Positions 1-8,667 are shown, numbered from the stretch's first letter. The stretch: 32,384 nucleotides of DNA from an uncultured Clostridia bacterium (GCA_944391575.1 CALXUC010000018.1:1-32384); one strand, 5' to 3'. Numbers and translations are program-made. The notes: a model not told the origin generated them from the sequence alone.

Positions 1-3
1 TTA

Positions 4-393
4 ATGTTATCAGAATTCAACATTCCAACATTAACAGAAAAAGAAATAAATTTACTACTTACAAAACTTAATTTCAGTTTAAGCTCTAAAGGTACAAAAT
101 ATATTAAATCTGCAATAACTCATTGCTATTATTCCCAATATTCTGAAAATAAATCCTGTTCTTTAAAAGATCTTTTTGAAGTTGTAGCAAGCGAATATGG
201 TACTACCATTGAAATAATAAGAGATGGTATACGAAGTTCTTTAATACCATTAAATACATATAGAGAGTTTATTGATTCTCATGCAATTTTGAAATTGTTT
301 AATAATTATAGAAATATTACGCCAAAATATTTTATAGAAACTGTTAGTACTTATTTTTATATGAAAAAAACAAGAAATGAGTCTAATAAATGA
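4..393 (+). CDS. Spo0A C-terminal-like DNA-binding protein, possibly 5'-partial
   Basis: The 129-residue product resembles the DNA-binding domain of the sporulation regulator Spo0A. It has a helical region beginning KGTKYIKSAI, then LKDLFEVVASEYGTT followed by IRDGIRSSL, the order and spacing of the Spo0A recognition helices, and a C-terminal ITPKYFIETVSTYF segment like the end of that domain. No phosphoacceptor receiver domain is visible. The reading frame is open to the left edge (the codon before the ATG is TTA), so the ATG at 4 may not be the true start and an N-terminal domain could lie outside the window. A strong hairpin terminator overlaps its stop codon. Probably a transcription regulator; its targets are unknown. 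Confidence 0.6.
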   Translation: MLSEFNIPTLTEKEINLLLTKLNFSLSSKGTKYIKSAITHCYYSQYSENKSCSLKDLFEVVASEYGTTIEIIRDGIRSSLIPLNTYREFIDSHAILKLFNNYRNITPKYFIETVSTYFYMKKTRNESNK

Positions 394-410
394 CTCGTTT
401 CTTGTTTTTT
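364..410. terminator. Bidirectional intrinsic terminator
   Basis: A stem of about 15 bp (AACAAGAAATGAGTC with its near-perfect complement, one G-U pair) is flanked by an A-run on the left and a T-run on the right, so it can end transcription on both strands. It overlaps the end of the Spo0A-like gene and is the first strong terminator downstream of the leftward methyltransferase gene, about 130 bases beyond that stop. Confidence 0.85.
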
Positions 411-540
411 CAATCATTAAATCCTATTTACTATTACCAATTTATTTATATTACTAAATTTTATTATATATATTCAAACTAAACTAATAATAAAATTTGT
501 TTAAATCGATTGTTTAATATTTAGTTCTTGTAATATATTG

Positions 541-1182
541 TTATTTTTTTAAATGTAAAAAATAATGACATAAATTTTGGTTGTTATGATATTCAAAAAC
601 TTTTTTTATATTTATAATATTAAAGTTATTAAATATATTAAATATTTCATCATAATCTATATAATAATGTGGCACCATTGGTCCTTCTTTTCCATCTTTT
701 TTCAACATAATATTAAATGATGTTTTTTCTCCTTGATTGTTTTGATAATTGTAATCCTCTTTAGATAGCATAGTTACTAATGCTTCACCGTTATTTTTTA
801 AAACTCTATATATTTCATCTACAACTACTTGCAATTCATTTTGCTCCGTATGATAAATAGAATGATATGCAAATATTGCATCAAAAGAATTTTCTAGAAA
901 TGGTAATTTATGCATATTACCTTGAACGGTTTTAATATTCAAATCGTTTTCTATAGATATACTATCTATATATTCCAATCCCGTTTTTGAAGAATCAAAC
1001 GCAGTAACAGAGAAGTTATGTTGTGCAAATAATATAGAGTGTCTACCAATTCCCGCTCCAATATCTAAAACTGAATTTATATTTTTTTGTTTCCAATTAT
1101 TCAAATAATAATAAGAACATTCTGCAGGAGTACTCCAATAACTATTTTTCATTTTATTCCAATCCCAAATTATTTCTTTCAT
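541..1182 (-). CDS. Class I SAM-dependent methyltransferase
   Basis: A 213-residue class I methyltransferase of the Methyltransf_11 type. The glycine-rich SAM-binding motif VLDIGAGIGR lies at about residues 38-47, the acidic post-motif region follows (TAFDSS), and FDAIFAYHSIYH matches motif IV. The C-terminal part is short, so the substrate pocket is unknown. It is the last gene of the leftward unit that starts at trpS, 27 bases after a radical SAM gene, and probably methylates the product or an intermediate of that pathway. The substrate cannot be read from sequence. Confidence 0.85.
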   Translation of the reverse strand: MKEIIWDWNKMKNSYWSTPAECSYYYLNNWKQKNINSVLDIGAGIGRHSILFAQHNFSVTAFDSSKTGLEYIDSISIENDLNIKTVQGNMHKLPFLENSFDAIFAYHSIYHTEQNELQVVVDEIYRVLKNNGEALVTMLSKEDYNYQNNQGEKTSFNIMLKKDGKEGPMVPHYYIDYDEIFNIFNNFNIINIKKVFEYHNNQNLCHYFLHLKK

Positions 1183-1209
1183 AAGACTCTCACTTTCTAT
1201 ATCAATATT

Positions 1210-2235
1210 TTATTTCAATAAGGTATTTAATGGATCTTCTGCTAATTTATCATTATTATAAATTTGAGCCATAGCAATACATCCACAATATCCATATTTT
1301 TCTTTTCTTTTATTTACAACTTCTTGTACACCTCGTATCGTTTCAATACATTCTTTCAATTTCCCTGGTTCCCATTTTTTAGAATATTCCTTTATATTTG
1401 CTTTTGAAATCCATGAACACGGAGAAATTAATCCCTCTGAGTTTATATGTAACATTTTACTACCAGCACAGCATCCACAAGAGTTCTTATTTAAGATTTC
1501 ACCTCTTTTAATAATAATCTTAAAATTTGAATCATCTAACTCATTTTTTATATTAGTTATCGTATCGATAATTTTTAAATAATCTTCATCTAATTTTATT
1601 TTTCTAATATCAGTTCTCCCTGATTTTACTAATATATTTAAATTTATTTGAGATACACCTAATTCTTTCAAGAAAGTACATAACTCTTTAATCTGTCTAT
1701 AATTTTCATTCCATATTACTGTACTTATTTTTACTTTTATTCCATTTTCAAGTAGTGTCTCAATAGTCTTTATAGCATGTTCATAAGCATCTTTTTTACC
1801 TCGTAATTCATTATGCACGTCTTTCATTCCATCAATGCTTATATGAACACCCGCTCTTGGAGAACAATATTTTTTTATTACATCTAAATACTGTAAAGTA
1901 TTATATCCGTTAGTAGCAAGTATAATTTCTATATTATTTTTATAAAAAGTTTCAAGAGCGTACTCAAAATATGGATAACATGTTGGTTCACCACCTGTTA
2001 TATAAACATTTTTTACATTAATTTGTTTTAATTCTTTTATTAGTAAAGATAACTCATCTTTATTTAATCCGATACTAGCATCTTTACTTGATTTATTGAA
2101 ACAATGCTGACATTCTAAATTACATTTATTAGTAATTTCATATGATACATTGTAATTATCATCAGTCATATCTATCTTAAAAAAACATGGATCAGATTGT
2201 TTATTTTCTTTTTTTATTGTAATATTATTTACCAT
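1210..2235 (-). CDS. Radical SAM protein with C-terminal cysteine cluster
   Basis: A 341-residue radical SAM enzyme. The CxxxCxxC motif (CNLECQHC, Cys38, Cys42, Cys45) binds the catalytic 4Fe-4S cluster, and the ITGGEP motif follows. The C-terminal region carries further cysteines (SCGCCAGSKM, ISPCSW, YGYCGC), suggesting an auxiliary iron-sulfur cluster like those of SPASM/twitch peptide-modifying enzymes. It is the second radical SAM enzyme of the unit and shares its arrangement with the one at 4497-5531, including a PCSW/PCPW element before the last cysteines. A role in modifying a peptide or amino acid is inferred; no precursor peptide gene was identified. Confidence 0.88.
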   Translation of the reverse strand: MVNNITIKKENKQSDPCFFKIDMTDDNYNVSYEITNKCNLECQHCFNKSSKDASIGLNKDELSLLIKELKQINVKNVYITGGEPTCYPYFEYALETFYKNNIEIILATNGYNTLQYLDVIKKYCSPRAGVHISIDGMKDVHNELRGKKDAYEHAIKTIETLLENGIKVKISTVIWNENYRQIKELCTFLKELGVSQINLNILVKSGRTDIRKIKLDEDYLKIIDTITNIKNELDDSNFKIIIKRGEILNKNSCGCCAGSKMLHINSEGLISPCSWISKANIKEYSKKWEPGKLKECIETIRGVQEVVNKRKEKYGYCGCIAMAQIYNNDKLAEDPLNTLLK

Positions 2236-2255
2236 AAATACTCCTCCATTAATAC

Positions 2256-3455
2256 TTACAAACTTTTTAAATTCTCAATTAATTTTCCAATTATATCATT
2301 TCCAAACAATTCCACAAAAGGTTGACATCTTTCTAGCTTATTAATCTTCTCCTCTATTGATAAAGAATTGACAGTATGTTTTTCATCAATATATTTTTCA
2401 TATTCTATTTTTTCTTTAATTCCAATTAATCCAGCCATATAAATTGATGATAATGTTAAATACATATTTGTTTCTGGTAATATACCACGAAATAAACATC
2501 TTTTACTCCATCCAGCTCTACTCATTTTTTCATTTTCAACATAATAGCAAGGAGTGCTTATAACACTATTATCATCTTCATAAGAAAATTTGCAAACATA
2601 ATTTTCTTCAGGTAACTTTTTTGAAGAGCCTATAATAACGGCAAATATTTCATCAAAATAACATAAAATACCACCAACAAAATATCTGCCAATTTTACTA
2701 AATTCGTATCTGTCGTTCGAATCATAAAACAAATTATTTTTCATTTCCAAATCCCAAAGACTAATATGAATTGGAGCAACCCTTTCAAATGGTTTTGAAA
2801 ATTTAATACTAATATTATTATCAATAGCATATGTTAAAGCAATCCATCTTGATATTGTATCATTATCAACGGTAGTAATTAAATCTTTTGTCACAAATGC
2901 TAAGTGATTATGTCTTGAACTACCTGGAATATAATATTCGATATCAATTCCAAGATTAATCAATATTTTAGATAACTGTAAACTAAACTGATTAAACTTA
3001 CTACTTGGTAACAGCATATGATTTCCATTTCCAGCATACGCAATATCATCTGATTCTATTGTATATGTTAAACCCATTCCACACATTGGCAAATAATTAT
3101 TTTTGCTCATTATTTCACTTACTTTATGTATATACTTTCTTGAATCTAAATTAGAATTTATAATATCGCACAATATAAAGGCTGATTTTATATCTGACTC
3201 AATAAAATCTATTACTTTAAATGAACTTGTAATAGGTTTTAATAAAAAGAAGTCACTCTTTTGTGATTTTTCATCAAATAAATTTACAGTTACCGAAATA
3301 CCATCTTTAAAAAAGCCTTCATAATTCTTTAATAATTCATATGTAAAAATGCCTTTTGTTCTTAATTGGTCTTTAAAATCAACAAAACATAAATAAAGCA
3401 TTTCAACTTTTTCCTCATTAATCGTTTTTATTATTTTTTCTAATGCATTACTCAA
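2256..3455 (-). CDS. Glutamine synthetase-like ligase
   Basis: A 399-residue protein resembling the glutamine synthetase / gamma-glutamyl-polyamine synthetase family. An N-terminal beta-grasp-like region (LYLCFVDFKDQLRTKGI) precedes a catalytic domain with family landmarks: FSKPFERVAPIHISLWD (where glutamine synthetases have PKPF...GSGMHVHLSLWD), SKIGRYFVGGIL, and a C-terminal RGILPETNMYLTLSSIYMA like the usual R...PSANPYLALAA. The segment that normally reads APGQHE reads PGSSRHNH, so a usual metal-binding glutamate appears replaced and the substrate is probably not ammonia plus glutamate. By family it should activate a carboxylate by ATP phosphorylation and join it to an amine. Its position between two radical SAM genes suggests an amide-forming step in the same pathway. 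Confidence 0.78.
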   Translation of the reverse strand: MSNALEKIIKTINEEKVEMLYLCFVDFKDQLRTKGIFTYELLKNYEGFFKDGISVTVNLFDEKSQKSDFFLLKPITSSFKVIDFIESDIKSAFILCDIINSNLDSRKYIHKVSEIMSKNNYLPMCGMGLTYTIESDDIAYAGNGNHMLLPSSKFNQFSLQLSKILINLGIDIEYYIPGSSRHNHLAFVTKDLITTVDNDTISRWIALTYAIDNNISIKFSKPFERVAPIHISLWDLEMKNNLFYDSNDRYEFSKIGRYFVGGILCYFDEIFAVIIGSSKKLPEENYVCKFSYEDDNSVISTPCYYVENEKMSRAGWSKRCLFRGILPETNMYLTLSSIYMAGLIGIKEKIEYEKYIDEKHTVNSLSIEEKINKLERCQPFVELFGNDIIGKLIENLKSL

Positions 3456-3473
3456 ATTCTTACATCTCCTTTT

Positions 3474-4493
3474 TCAATTCATATTTTCAAAATACTCATA
3501 AACAGACTTTTCATAATCTAAATAATTAATATTCATCACTTTAACATTAGATTTTTTTAATAATTCATTATAATATTGTGTTGAACTATATATAATATTT
3601 TCTATTGAAGGCAATTGCTTACCTACAATATCCATACACCACATACTATCTCTAGCAAAAATAGGAAACAATTCTGTTGGTAATAGATTTTCATTTTTCA
3701 TAGGAGAAATTAAAATAATTTGAGATATTTTTGATTTATCTTTTATGTTAAATTTTAATTTTTCCTCAATATCATTAATGTACAAATAACATTTATTAGC
3801 TTTTTCAAAACAAACTTTATCAGATAATTCACTATCGATATATTCTTTTCTTATAGAAATATAATCACAGCATCTAATTGCATTACCATCTTTATAATAT
3901 ACAATATCATCTGATATATACGAAGCCCCCTTTTTTAACATTTTTAATACCACTCCAGTTTTACCACTATTGCTAGTTCCCAATAATAAAAAGCAAGTAT
4001 CCTTAAATGTAAAACATCCTGCGTGTAATGGTAATGTTTTTGATGTTAAACTAATAAAATCAATTATAATTCTTTCCAAATATATTTCATTCCCTACAAT
4101 AAATATCTCTGTACTATTTAATGAATATATAAGAAAAAAGTCCTCGCACGGAAAACGAAAATGCACATAAATTACATCGTTCAATATGACATATTTATTT
4201 ATCCTATTTTTCATTTTATTACTATCTAAATTCAAATAATTATAAGATTTAATTATTGATTCTGGTAAATATTCTTCACCAATATCTATATTTTGTTTGA
4301 TTTTTTCAATATATTCTTCATTTTCATCAATCCAAATTGTTATATTTAAAATAGGAATATTATTATCAAACTCAACTTCTTTATGAGTTGGCACTCTAAA
4401 ATTTTCTTTATGAGTGTTAATATTAAACATATAATTTCCTATACATACCTTATAATTAAATGCATTTGCTTTATTCCATACAAAGTTCATCAT
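3474..4493 (-). CDS. HPr kinase-like ATPase
   Basis: The 339-residue protein has the HprK-type nucleotide-binding fold: LHAG at about 156-159, a Walker A loop GTSNSGKT at 172-179, and ISDDIVYY about 15 residues later, where HPr kinases have their acidic residues. The first 140 residues are unlike HPr kinase and match nothing I recognise. Such HprK-related proteins occur in peptide-modification clusters, where a few phosphorylate a peptide product; others are of unknown role. It lies 3 bases from the preceding radical SAM gene and is followed by the ligase gene, so it is co-expressed. It is not the housekeeping HPr kinase. Confidence 0.75.
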   Translation of the reverse strand: MMNFVWNKANAFNYKVCIGNYMFNINTHKENFRVPTHKEVEFDNNIPILNITIWIDENEEYIEKIKQNIDIGEEYLPESIIKSYNYLNLDSNKMKNRINKYVILNDVIYVHFRFPCEDFFLIYSLNSTEIFIVGNEIYLERIIIDFISLTSKTLPLHAGCFTFKDTCFLLLGTSNSGKTGVVLKMLKKGASYISDDIVYYKDGNAIRCCDYISIRKEYIDSELSDKVCFEKANKCYLYINDIEEKLKFNIKDKSKISQIILISPMKNENLLPTELFPIFARDSMWCMDIVGKQLPSIENIIYSSTQYYNELLKKSNVKVMNINYLDYEKSVYEYFENMN

Positions 4494-4496
4494 CTT

Positions 4497-5531
4497 TTAT
4501 TTCTCCCTTCTTGTGTAATAACATAATGGATCATAATATTCATCATCACTTACCGCAGGGCATCCTTTACCGCAAATATCCTTTCCGATACATTCTGAAC
4601 ATTTTAACATTTTCTTTTCACGTTGTAATATAAATTTTTGCATTTCTTTCTGAATAATTTTTTTAGCTTCATTAAAAGATTTTTCTTTTAATGAAATTTT
4701 AATCGGATTGTATCGTGATTTCATAAGCCATGGACACGGTCCCAAGTCACCTTCATTTGTAATAGTGAAAAAATATTGTCCTTTACACTCTTTTAAGAAA
4801 GTATCATTTTTACTTTTATCAATAGTACGAAATAACTCTATTTTTATCTGATTGCCATATTTATTTATCAAACTTTTTAGTCTTTCGTTTATTAAAATAA
4901 TTAATTTATAATTATCATTTTTATTAACCAGATTAACTCCTCTTCCTAATGGCGAAATTGGATAAAACGATATAACGCTTATATCTTTATTAATAGCAAT
5001 TTGGATCATTGTTTCAATATCTAATAAATTTTCATTCGTTACCATATATGTAGCCCCAACTATAATATTTTCACTTCTTAAAAAATCTACAGCACGCATT
5101 ACGTGTTCAAACGCTCCCTGTTTTCCACGAAAATTATCATGTATTTCAGAATTTATTCCATCTATACTTAAATGCACATAATTAACATTGCATTCTTTTA
5201 ATTTTTTCGCACATTCTTTATCGATCAAATAACCATTTGAACTAATTGAGGGTTTCATACCACTCTCACTTATTTTCTTCATTATATCGAAAATATCATT
5301 TCTTAAAAGAGGTTCGCCACCCGATATCCAAACTTCATTAATAGCATTTTCCTTTAATTGTCTTATTATCTTTAATATTTCTTCAGTAGTTAAATCATTG
5401 TTAAAATTATTATACTCCGATGAATAATATAAACAGTGCTTACAATGCATATTACATTTTGATGTAATTTCAAATAAAACTCTATTTGTATCCTTTGATA
5501 AGTTAAATGGACATGATAAAACATAATTCAT
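4497..5531 (-). CDS. Radical SAM/SPASM domain protein
   Basis: A 344-residue radical SAM enzyme with CxxxCxxC (CNMHCKHC, Cys26, Cys30, Cys33), SGGEP at 70-74 and LSIDG. The C-terminal SPASM region carries the cysteine series LGPCPW, CSECIGKDICGKGCPA and PLCYY, the arrangement that holds auxiliary 4Fe-4S clusters in peptide-maturing enzymes such as sactipeptide and mycofactocin synthases. It starts 13 bases after the tRNA-synthetase-like gene. Expected reaction: radical chemistry on a peptide or on a peptidyl/aminoacyl conjugate. No short precursor gene was recognised beside it, so the substrate may be encoded elsewhere or may not be ribosomal. Confidence 0.9.
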   Translation of the reverse strand: MNYVLSCPFNLSKDTNRVLFEITSKCNMHCKHCLYYSSEYNNFNNDLTTEEILKIIRQLKENAINEVWISGGEPLLRNDIFDIMKKISESGMKPSISSNGYLIDKECAKKLKECNVNYVHLSIDGINSEIHDNFRGKQGAFEHVMRAVDFLRSENIIVGATYMVTNENLLDIETMIQIAINKDISVISFYPISPLGRGVNLVNKNDNYKLIILINERLKSLINKYGNQIKIELFRTIDKSKNDTFLKECKGQYFFTITNEGDLGPCPWLMKSRYNPIKISLKEKSFNEAKKIIQKEMQKFILQREKKMLKCSECIGKDICGKGCPAVSDDEYYDPLCYYTRREK

Positions 5532-5544
5532 GATAAATTATCTC

Positions 5545-6726
5545 CTAACAATATAATTTTTCCTTAATAGATTTATTTTCGACTTTACAAGAATCCCAAA
5601 TTTTTTTTATTTCATTAAAGTATTCATAATACTTTTTCTTGTATTCCATCCACCTTAATGAATCATTATTTCTATTTTCAAAAGCTTTTTCTGCTTTTAA
5701 TATTTCACTATCTGAAAAATTTGACGCAAGTTTTATCATCTGTAAAATAATATTTTGATCTCGCTCAAACGAATTAATTATCTTATCATATATTTCATTT
5801 TTAGTATTTCCTAAATGAACAGAGGCATTTGGTATACTTTTTGACTGTTTAAAATAAGGAAAAAATCCATTTACAAGTTTACCATATATTGCTCCAATTT
5901 CAACTTCGTTTGGTATTAGTTCTCTAATAGACTCGTCTTTCATTAAATTCTCTAACGCAATTCGACCTATATTTGCATGATAATATTCTTCAAGTCCACA
6001 TGAAACAATTATACCACTTTTATGATCTTTTAATATTGGTAAAAGTACATCAGCAGCAGTGTATGTATGATCAATCATCACTGAAAAGTCATTTCCCTTT
6101 AATTTCAACCTTTCATATGTATCAGCAGTTACTTCACCATTTTGAGCAAAATCTGACAATTTAATAGCTCTAGAAATTAAAGAAAAAGTTCTTGCATGAT
6201 CTAAATTATTATGAGTTCTAATTTCACCATTTTCTATATCAAATCCCATCTTGACAACGAATCTCTTGTATTGTTCTGTTAAATCCAATGCTTTATTTAT
6301 ATTTATATTACGAGCATTTATTGTCCCCAAATCATTTATTATTAAATATGTATAAATACCTGTTTTAGATTGTAATTCTATTAACTTAAGAATCATTGAG
6401 AGGGTTCCAGCAGTTGGAGGATTTGTAGCACCAAATCCACTTACTATTGCAATATTATCTTTTCCTTTTTTCAATATATTACCAATATTTGGAGTATAGC
6501 AAAGATATTTATTATTTAACTCATTATCCTTCCCATATCCAAAAATATTTAAATTATTTGGAAATCTAATATAATTATTTCTTTCAATATCGTGCTCGAT
6601 TCCTTTATTGGTTTCATTTAGCTCTTTTATACCTAGCTCTATATCTTTTTTCATTTCTTCTATAGATACTTTATGCTTTTTGGCTAAAATTTCTAATTCT
6701 TCATCCGATATACATAAATTTTCCAT
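5545..6726 (-). CDS. Degenerate Trp/Tyr-tRNA synthetase-like protein
   Basis: The 393-residue product has the outline of the class I Trp/Tyr-tRNA synthetase catalytic domain with altered signatures. Where synthetases have PTGxLHLGH it has NPPTAGTLSM (102-111), without the HIGH histidines. Where they have KMSKS it has KQSKS (293-297) followed by IPNASVHLG, matching the residues after KMSKS in archaeal-type TrpRS. Between them DHTYTAADVLL and SCGLEEYYHANIGR match the amino-acid pocket helix and following strand. About 90 residues precede the fold. I chose ATG 6726 because AAGGAG lies 7 bases upstream; a TTG at 6759 is possible but has no spacer. It follows a true TrpRS gene. Perhaps a synthetase paralogue recruited to amino-acid activation or aminoacyl transfer in the pathway; function unknown. 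Confidence 0.7.
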   Translation of the reverse strand: MENLCISDEELEILAKKHKVSIEEMKKDIELGIKELNETNKGIEHDIERNNYIRFPNNLNIFGYGKDNELNNKYLCYTPNIGNILKKGKDNIAIVSGFGATNPPTAGTLSMILKLIELQSKTGIYTYLIINDLGTINARNININKALDLTEQYKRFVVKMGFDIENGEIRTHNNLDHARTFSLISRAIKLSDFAQNGEVTADTYERLKLKGNDFSVMIDHTYTAADVLLPILKDHKSGIIVSCGLEEYYHANIGRIALENLMKDESIRELIPNEVEIGAIYGKLVNGFFPYFKQSKSIPNASVHLGNTKNEIYDKIINSFERDQNIILQMIKLASNFSDSEILKAEKAFENRNNDSLRWMEYKKKYYEYFNEIKKIWDSCKVENKSIKEKLYC

Positions 6727-6762
6727 ACAATGCTCCTTCTTACTTAAAATCATCCTCAAATT

Positions 6763-7878
6763 TTATCTATCTTTTATATTATTCACCTTTTTATTTTCAG
6801 AATAGCTTCCACCCTCCATAAGATGTTTATCTAAAAAATAGTCAATCCTCATTGAAGCTTTTACTTTTTTTAAAGTTTTATCCGCCACTTTTTCAGCCTC
6901 TTCGCTTCCTTCTCTTAAAATACTAAATATTTCTGGAATATGTTTTTGCAAAACTTTTCTTCTTTCTCTTATTGGTTGTAATTCTTCTTGAATTATATCA
7001 TTAAGAAATTTTTTTATTTTAACATCACCTAATCCACCTTTTTTATAATGTGTTTTCATTTCTTGCAAATCAACATATTCTGGGCAATATTTTTGAAAAG
7101 AGTCATTTTTTACAAATGCATCTAAATATGTAAATACAACATTACCCTCTATATTTCCTGGGTCATTAACAGAAATATGATTTGGATCTGTGTACATTCC
7201 AAAAATTTTATTTTTAATCACATCAGGTTCATCTGATAAATATATACAATTACCTAATGATTTACTCATTTTAGCTTTTCCATCTAATCCAGGTAACCTT
7301 GAACAAACATTATTATTTGCTAAAACCGCTTTGGGTTCTACTAAAGTATCTCCATACGTACTATTAAACTTTCTTACAATTTCTCTTGCTTGCTCAATCA
7401 TCGGTAATTGATCATCTCCTACAGGAACTATTGTAGCTTCAAATCCTGTTATATCTGCTGCTTGACTTATCGGATATGTAAAAAAGCCAACTGGTATATT
7501 AGTTTCAAAGTTTTTCATTTTAATTTCATTCTTAACAGTAGGGTTCCTTTGTAATCTAGAAACTGTAACTAAATTCATGTAATATGATGTTAATTCATAT
7601 AACTGTGGAATTTGCGATTGAATAAAAATTGTTACTTTTTTTGGATCCAATCCGCATGCCATATAGTCTAGTGCCACCTCGATAATATTATTTCTAACTT
7701 TTTCTGGATTATCTGCATTATCTGTTAATGCTTGTGCATCAGCAATCATAATGTACATTTTTTCATAATCACCTTTATTTTGTAAAAATACTCTATTTTT
7801 TAGAGACCCCACATAATGTCCTAGATGTAACTTACCGGTTGGTCTATCACCTGTTAAAATAATCCTATTATTTTTCAT
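6763..7878 (-). CDS. trpS: Tryptophanyl-tRNA synthetase
   Basis: Charges tRNA-Trp with tryptophan. The 371-residue protein has PTGKLHLGH (13-21, HIGH motif), KMSKSLGN (203-210) and TrpRS landmarks such as IADAQALTDNADNPEKV, IPVGFFTYPISQAADI and PVGDDQLPMIEQ, in the order typical of Firmicutes enzymes. ATG 7878 is preferred over an in-frame start at 7932 because AGGAG lies 7 bases upstream and the mapped promoter would start RNA near 7930. It is the first gene of the biosynthetic unit, with a gap of 36 bases to the next start. No T-box motif is visible in the roughly 50-base leader, which is unusual for a Firmicutes trpS. Whether it is the only TrpRS or a second, possibly inhibitor-resistant copy cannot be seen here. 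Confidence 0.93.
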   Translation of the reverse strand: MKNNRIILTGDRPTGKLHLGHYVGSLKNRVFLQNKGDYEKMYIMIADAQALTDNADNPEKVRNNIIEVALDYMACGLDPKKVTIFIQSQIPQLYELTSYYMNLVTVSRLQRNPTVKNEIKMKNFETNIPVGFFTYPISQAADITGFEATIVPVGDDQLPMIEQAREIVRKFNSTYGDTLVEPKAVLANNNVCSRLPGLDGKAKMSKSLGNCIYLSDEPDVIKNKIFGMYTDPNHISVNDPGNIEGNVVFTYLDAFVKNDSFQKYCPEYVDLQEMKTHYKKGGLGDVKIKKFLNDIIQEELQPIRERRKVLQKHIPEIFSILREGSEEAEKVADKTLKKVKASMRIDYFLDKHLMEGGSYSENKKVNNIKDR

Positions 7879-7936
7879 AATTAATCTCCTATAAATTATT
7901 TTTTGTAAATATACTATAACTTTTTCATACACTCAT

Positions 7937-7965
7937 ATTTTAGCATTTTTTCTTATTGCTGTCAA
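7937..7965 (-). promoter_or_regulatory. Sigma-A promoter of the trpS-led operon
   Basis: On the minus strand TTGACA (7965-7960), a 17-base spacer and TAAAAT (7942-7937) form a near-consensus promoter. The predicted start near 7930 gives a leader of about 50 bases before the trpS ATG. No other strong promoter or terminator is evident between here and 541, so it likely drives all seven genes. Confidence 0.8.
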
Positions 7966-8152
7966 CACATTTTAATTAAAAACAGCTAAATATCTAGGTT
8001 TATTATATTTTCCTTTAAGAAAAATAATTCTGTAAAAAACAAATATTATTTTCATAGTTATATACCCTATTCTACATCTGAAAAATCTTATTTTGATATT
8101 TATATAATCAATAATAAATAAAATACTAAATCACCTAATATACTCATTGATA

Positions 8153-8181
8153 AAAAAAACACTAGACAATTACAATCTAGT
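8153..8181 (-). terminator. Intrinsic terminator of the RHH gene
   Basis: ACTAGA / TCTAGT arms (8161-8166, 8176-8181) with a run of eight T on the minus strand immediately after. It lies just past the stop of the ribbon-helix-helix gene and separates it from the trpS promoter. The remaining sequence 7966-8152 holds nothing I can identify. Confidence 0.7.
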
Positions 8182-8183
8182 AT

Positions 8184-8516
8184 TTATATTCGTTCTAAAA
8201 ATTCTTTTATCGCACCATTTATTAATCTAGTAACAGATATACCTGTTTTATCACTCATTTTCTTTAATTCTTTAAAATTATTTTTTCTTATCATTATACT
8301 TCTATATGTTACAAATTCGCCTTTAGGTTTTCCATAAAATGATGGAGAATTTCTACCAATATAATCTTCTATAGCAACATTAATCAAATCACTTATGGTT
8401 GCATCATATTTGGTCTTCATCAAATTTTTTAATTTATTATATAATTCAATCTCTATATTTATAGATTTCTTTATTCTTTTATTTTCTAATTCGTACAATT
8501 TATCTATATTACTCAT
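8184..8516 (-). CDS. Tandem ribbon-helix-helix DNA-binding protein
   Basis: A 110-residue protein with two ribbon-helix-helix-like units. The first (KRIKKSINIEIELYNKLKNL then ISDLINVAIEDYI) and the second (YRSIMIRKNNFKELKKM then ISVTRLINGAIKEFL) each show a short beta strand followed by two helices, so a single chain could form the usual two-fold DNA-binding unit. ATG 8516 is chosen because GGAGG lies 8 bases upstream; the in-frame codon at 8573 has none. It is probably a repressor of its own gene and perhaps of the divergent genes at 8668; 8-base repeats around its promoter could be operators. Confidence 0.65.
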   Translation of the reverse strand: MSNIDKLYELENKRIKKSINIEIELYNKLKNLMKTKYDATISDLINVAIEDYIGRNSPSFYGKPKGEFVTYRSIMIRKNNFKELKKMSDKTGISVTRLINGAIKEFLERI

Positions 8517-8540
8517 TATTACAACCTCCACATCTATATA

Positions 8541-8585
8541 AATACTGTAAATATTATACTTTTTTACATTCAAAATTAATACTGT
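8541..8585 (-). promoter_or_regulatory. Promoter with repeated 8-mer, possible operator
   Basis: Minus-strand TATAAT (8558-8553) with a weak -35 TATTAA (8581-8576) at 17 bases. The direct repeat AATACTGT occurs at 8541-8548 and 8578-8585, one copy at the likely start site and one overlapping the -35, as expected for ribbon-helix-helix autoregulation. The operator role is inferred. Confidence 0.4.
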
Positions 8586-8667
8586 TTTAATTTCTTTATA
8601 ATATGAGCATAAATGGGTTAGACATTTTAGATTTTTATATGTATAATATATGTCAGGAGGTGTTAAT

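Noticed and set aside
7879..8183. T-box riboswitch upstream of trpS
   Set aside because: The conserved T-box sequence (AGGGTGGNACCGCG) is absent on the minus strand and the promoter leaves a leader of only about 50 bases.
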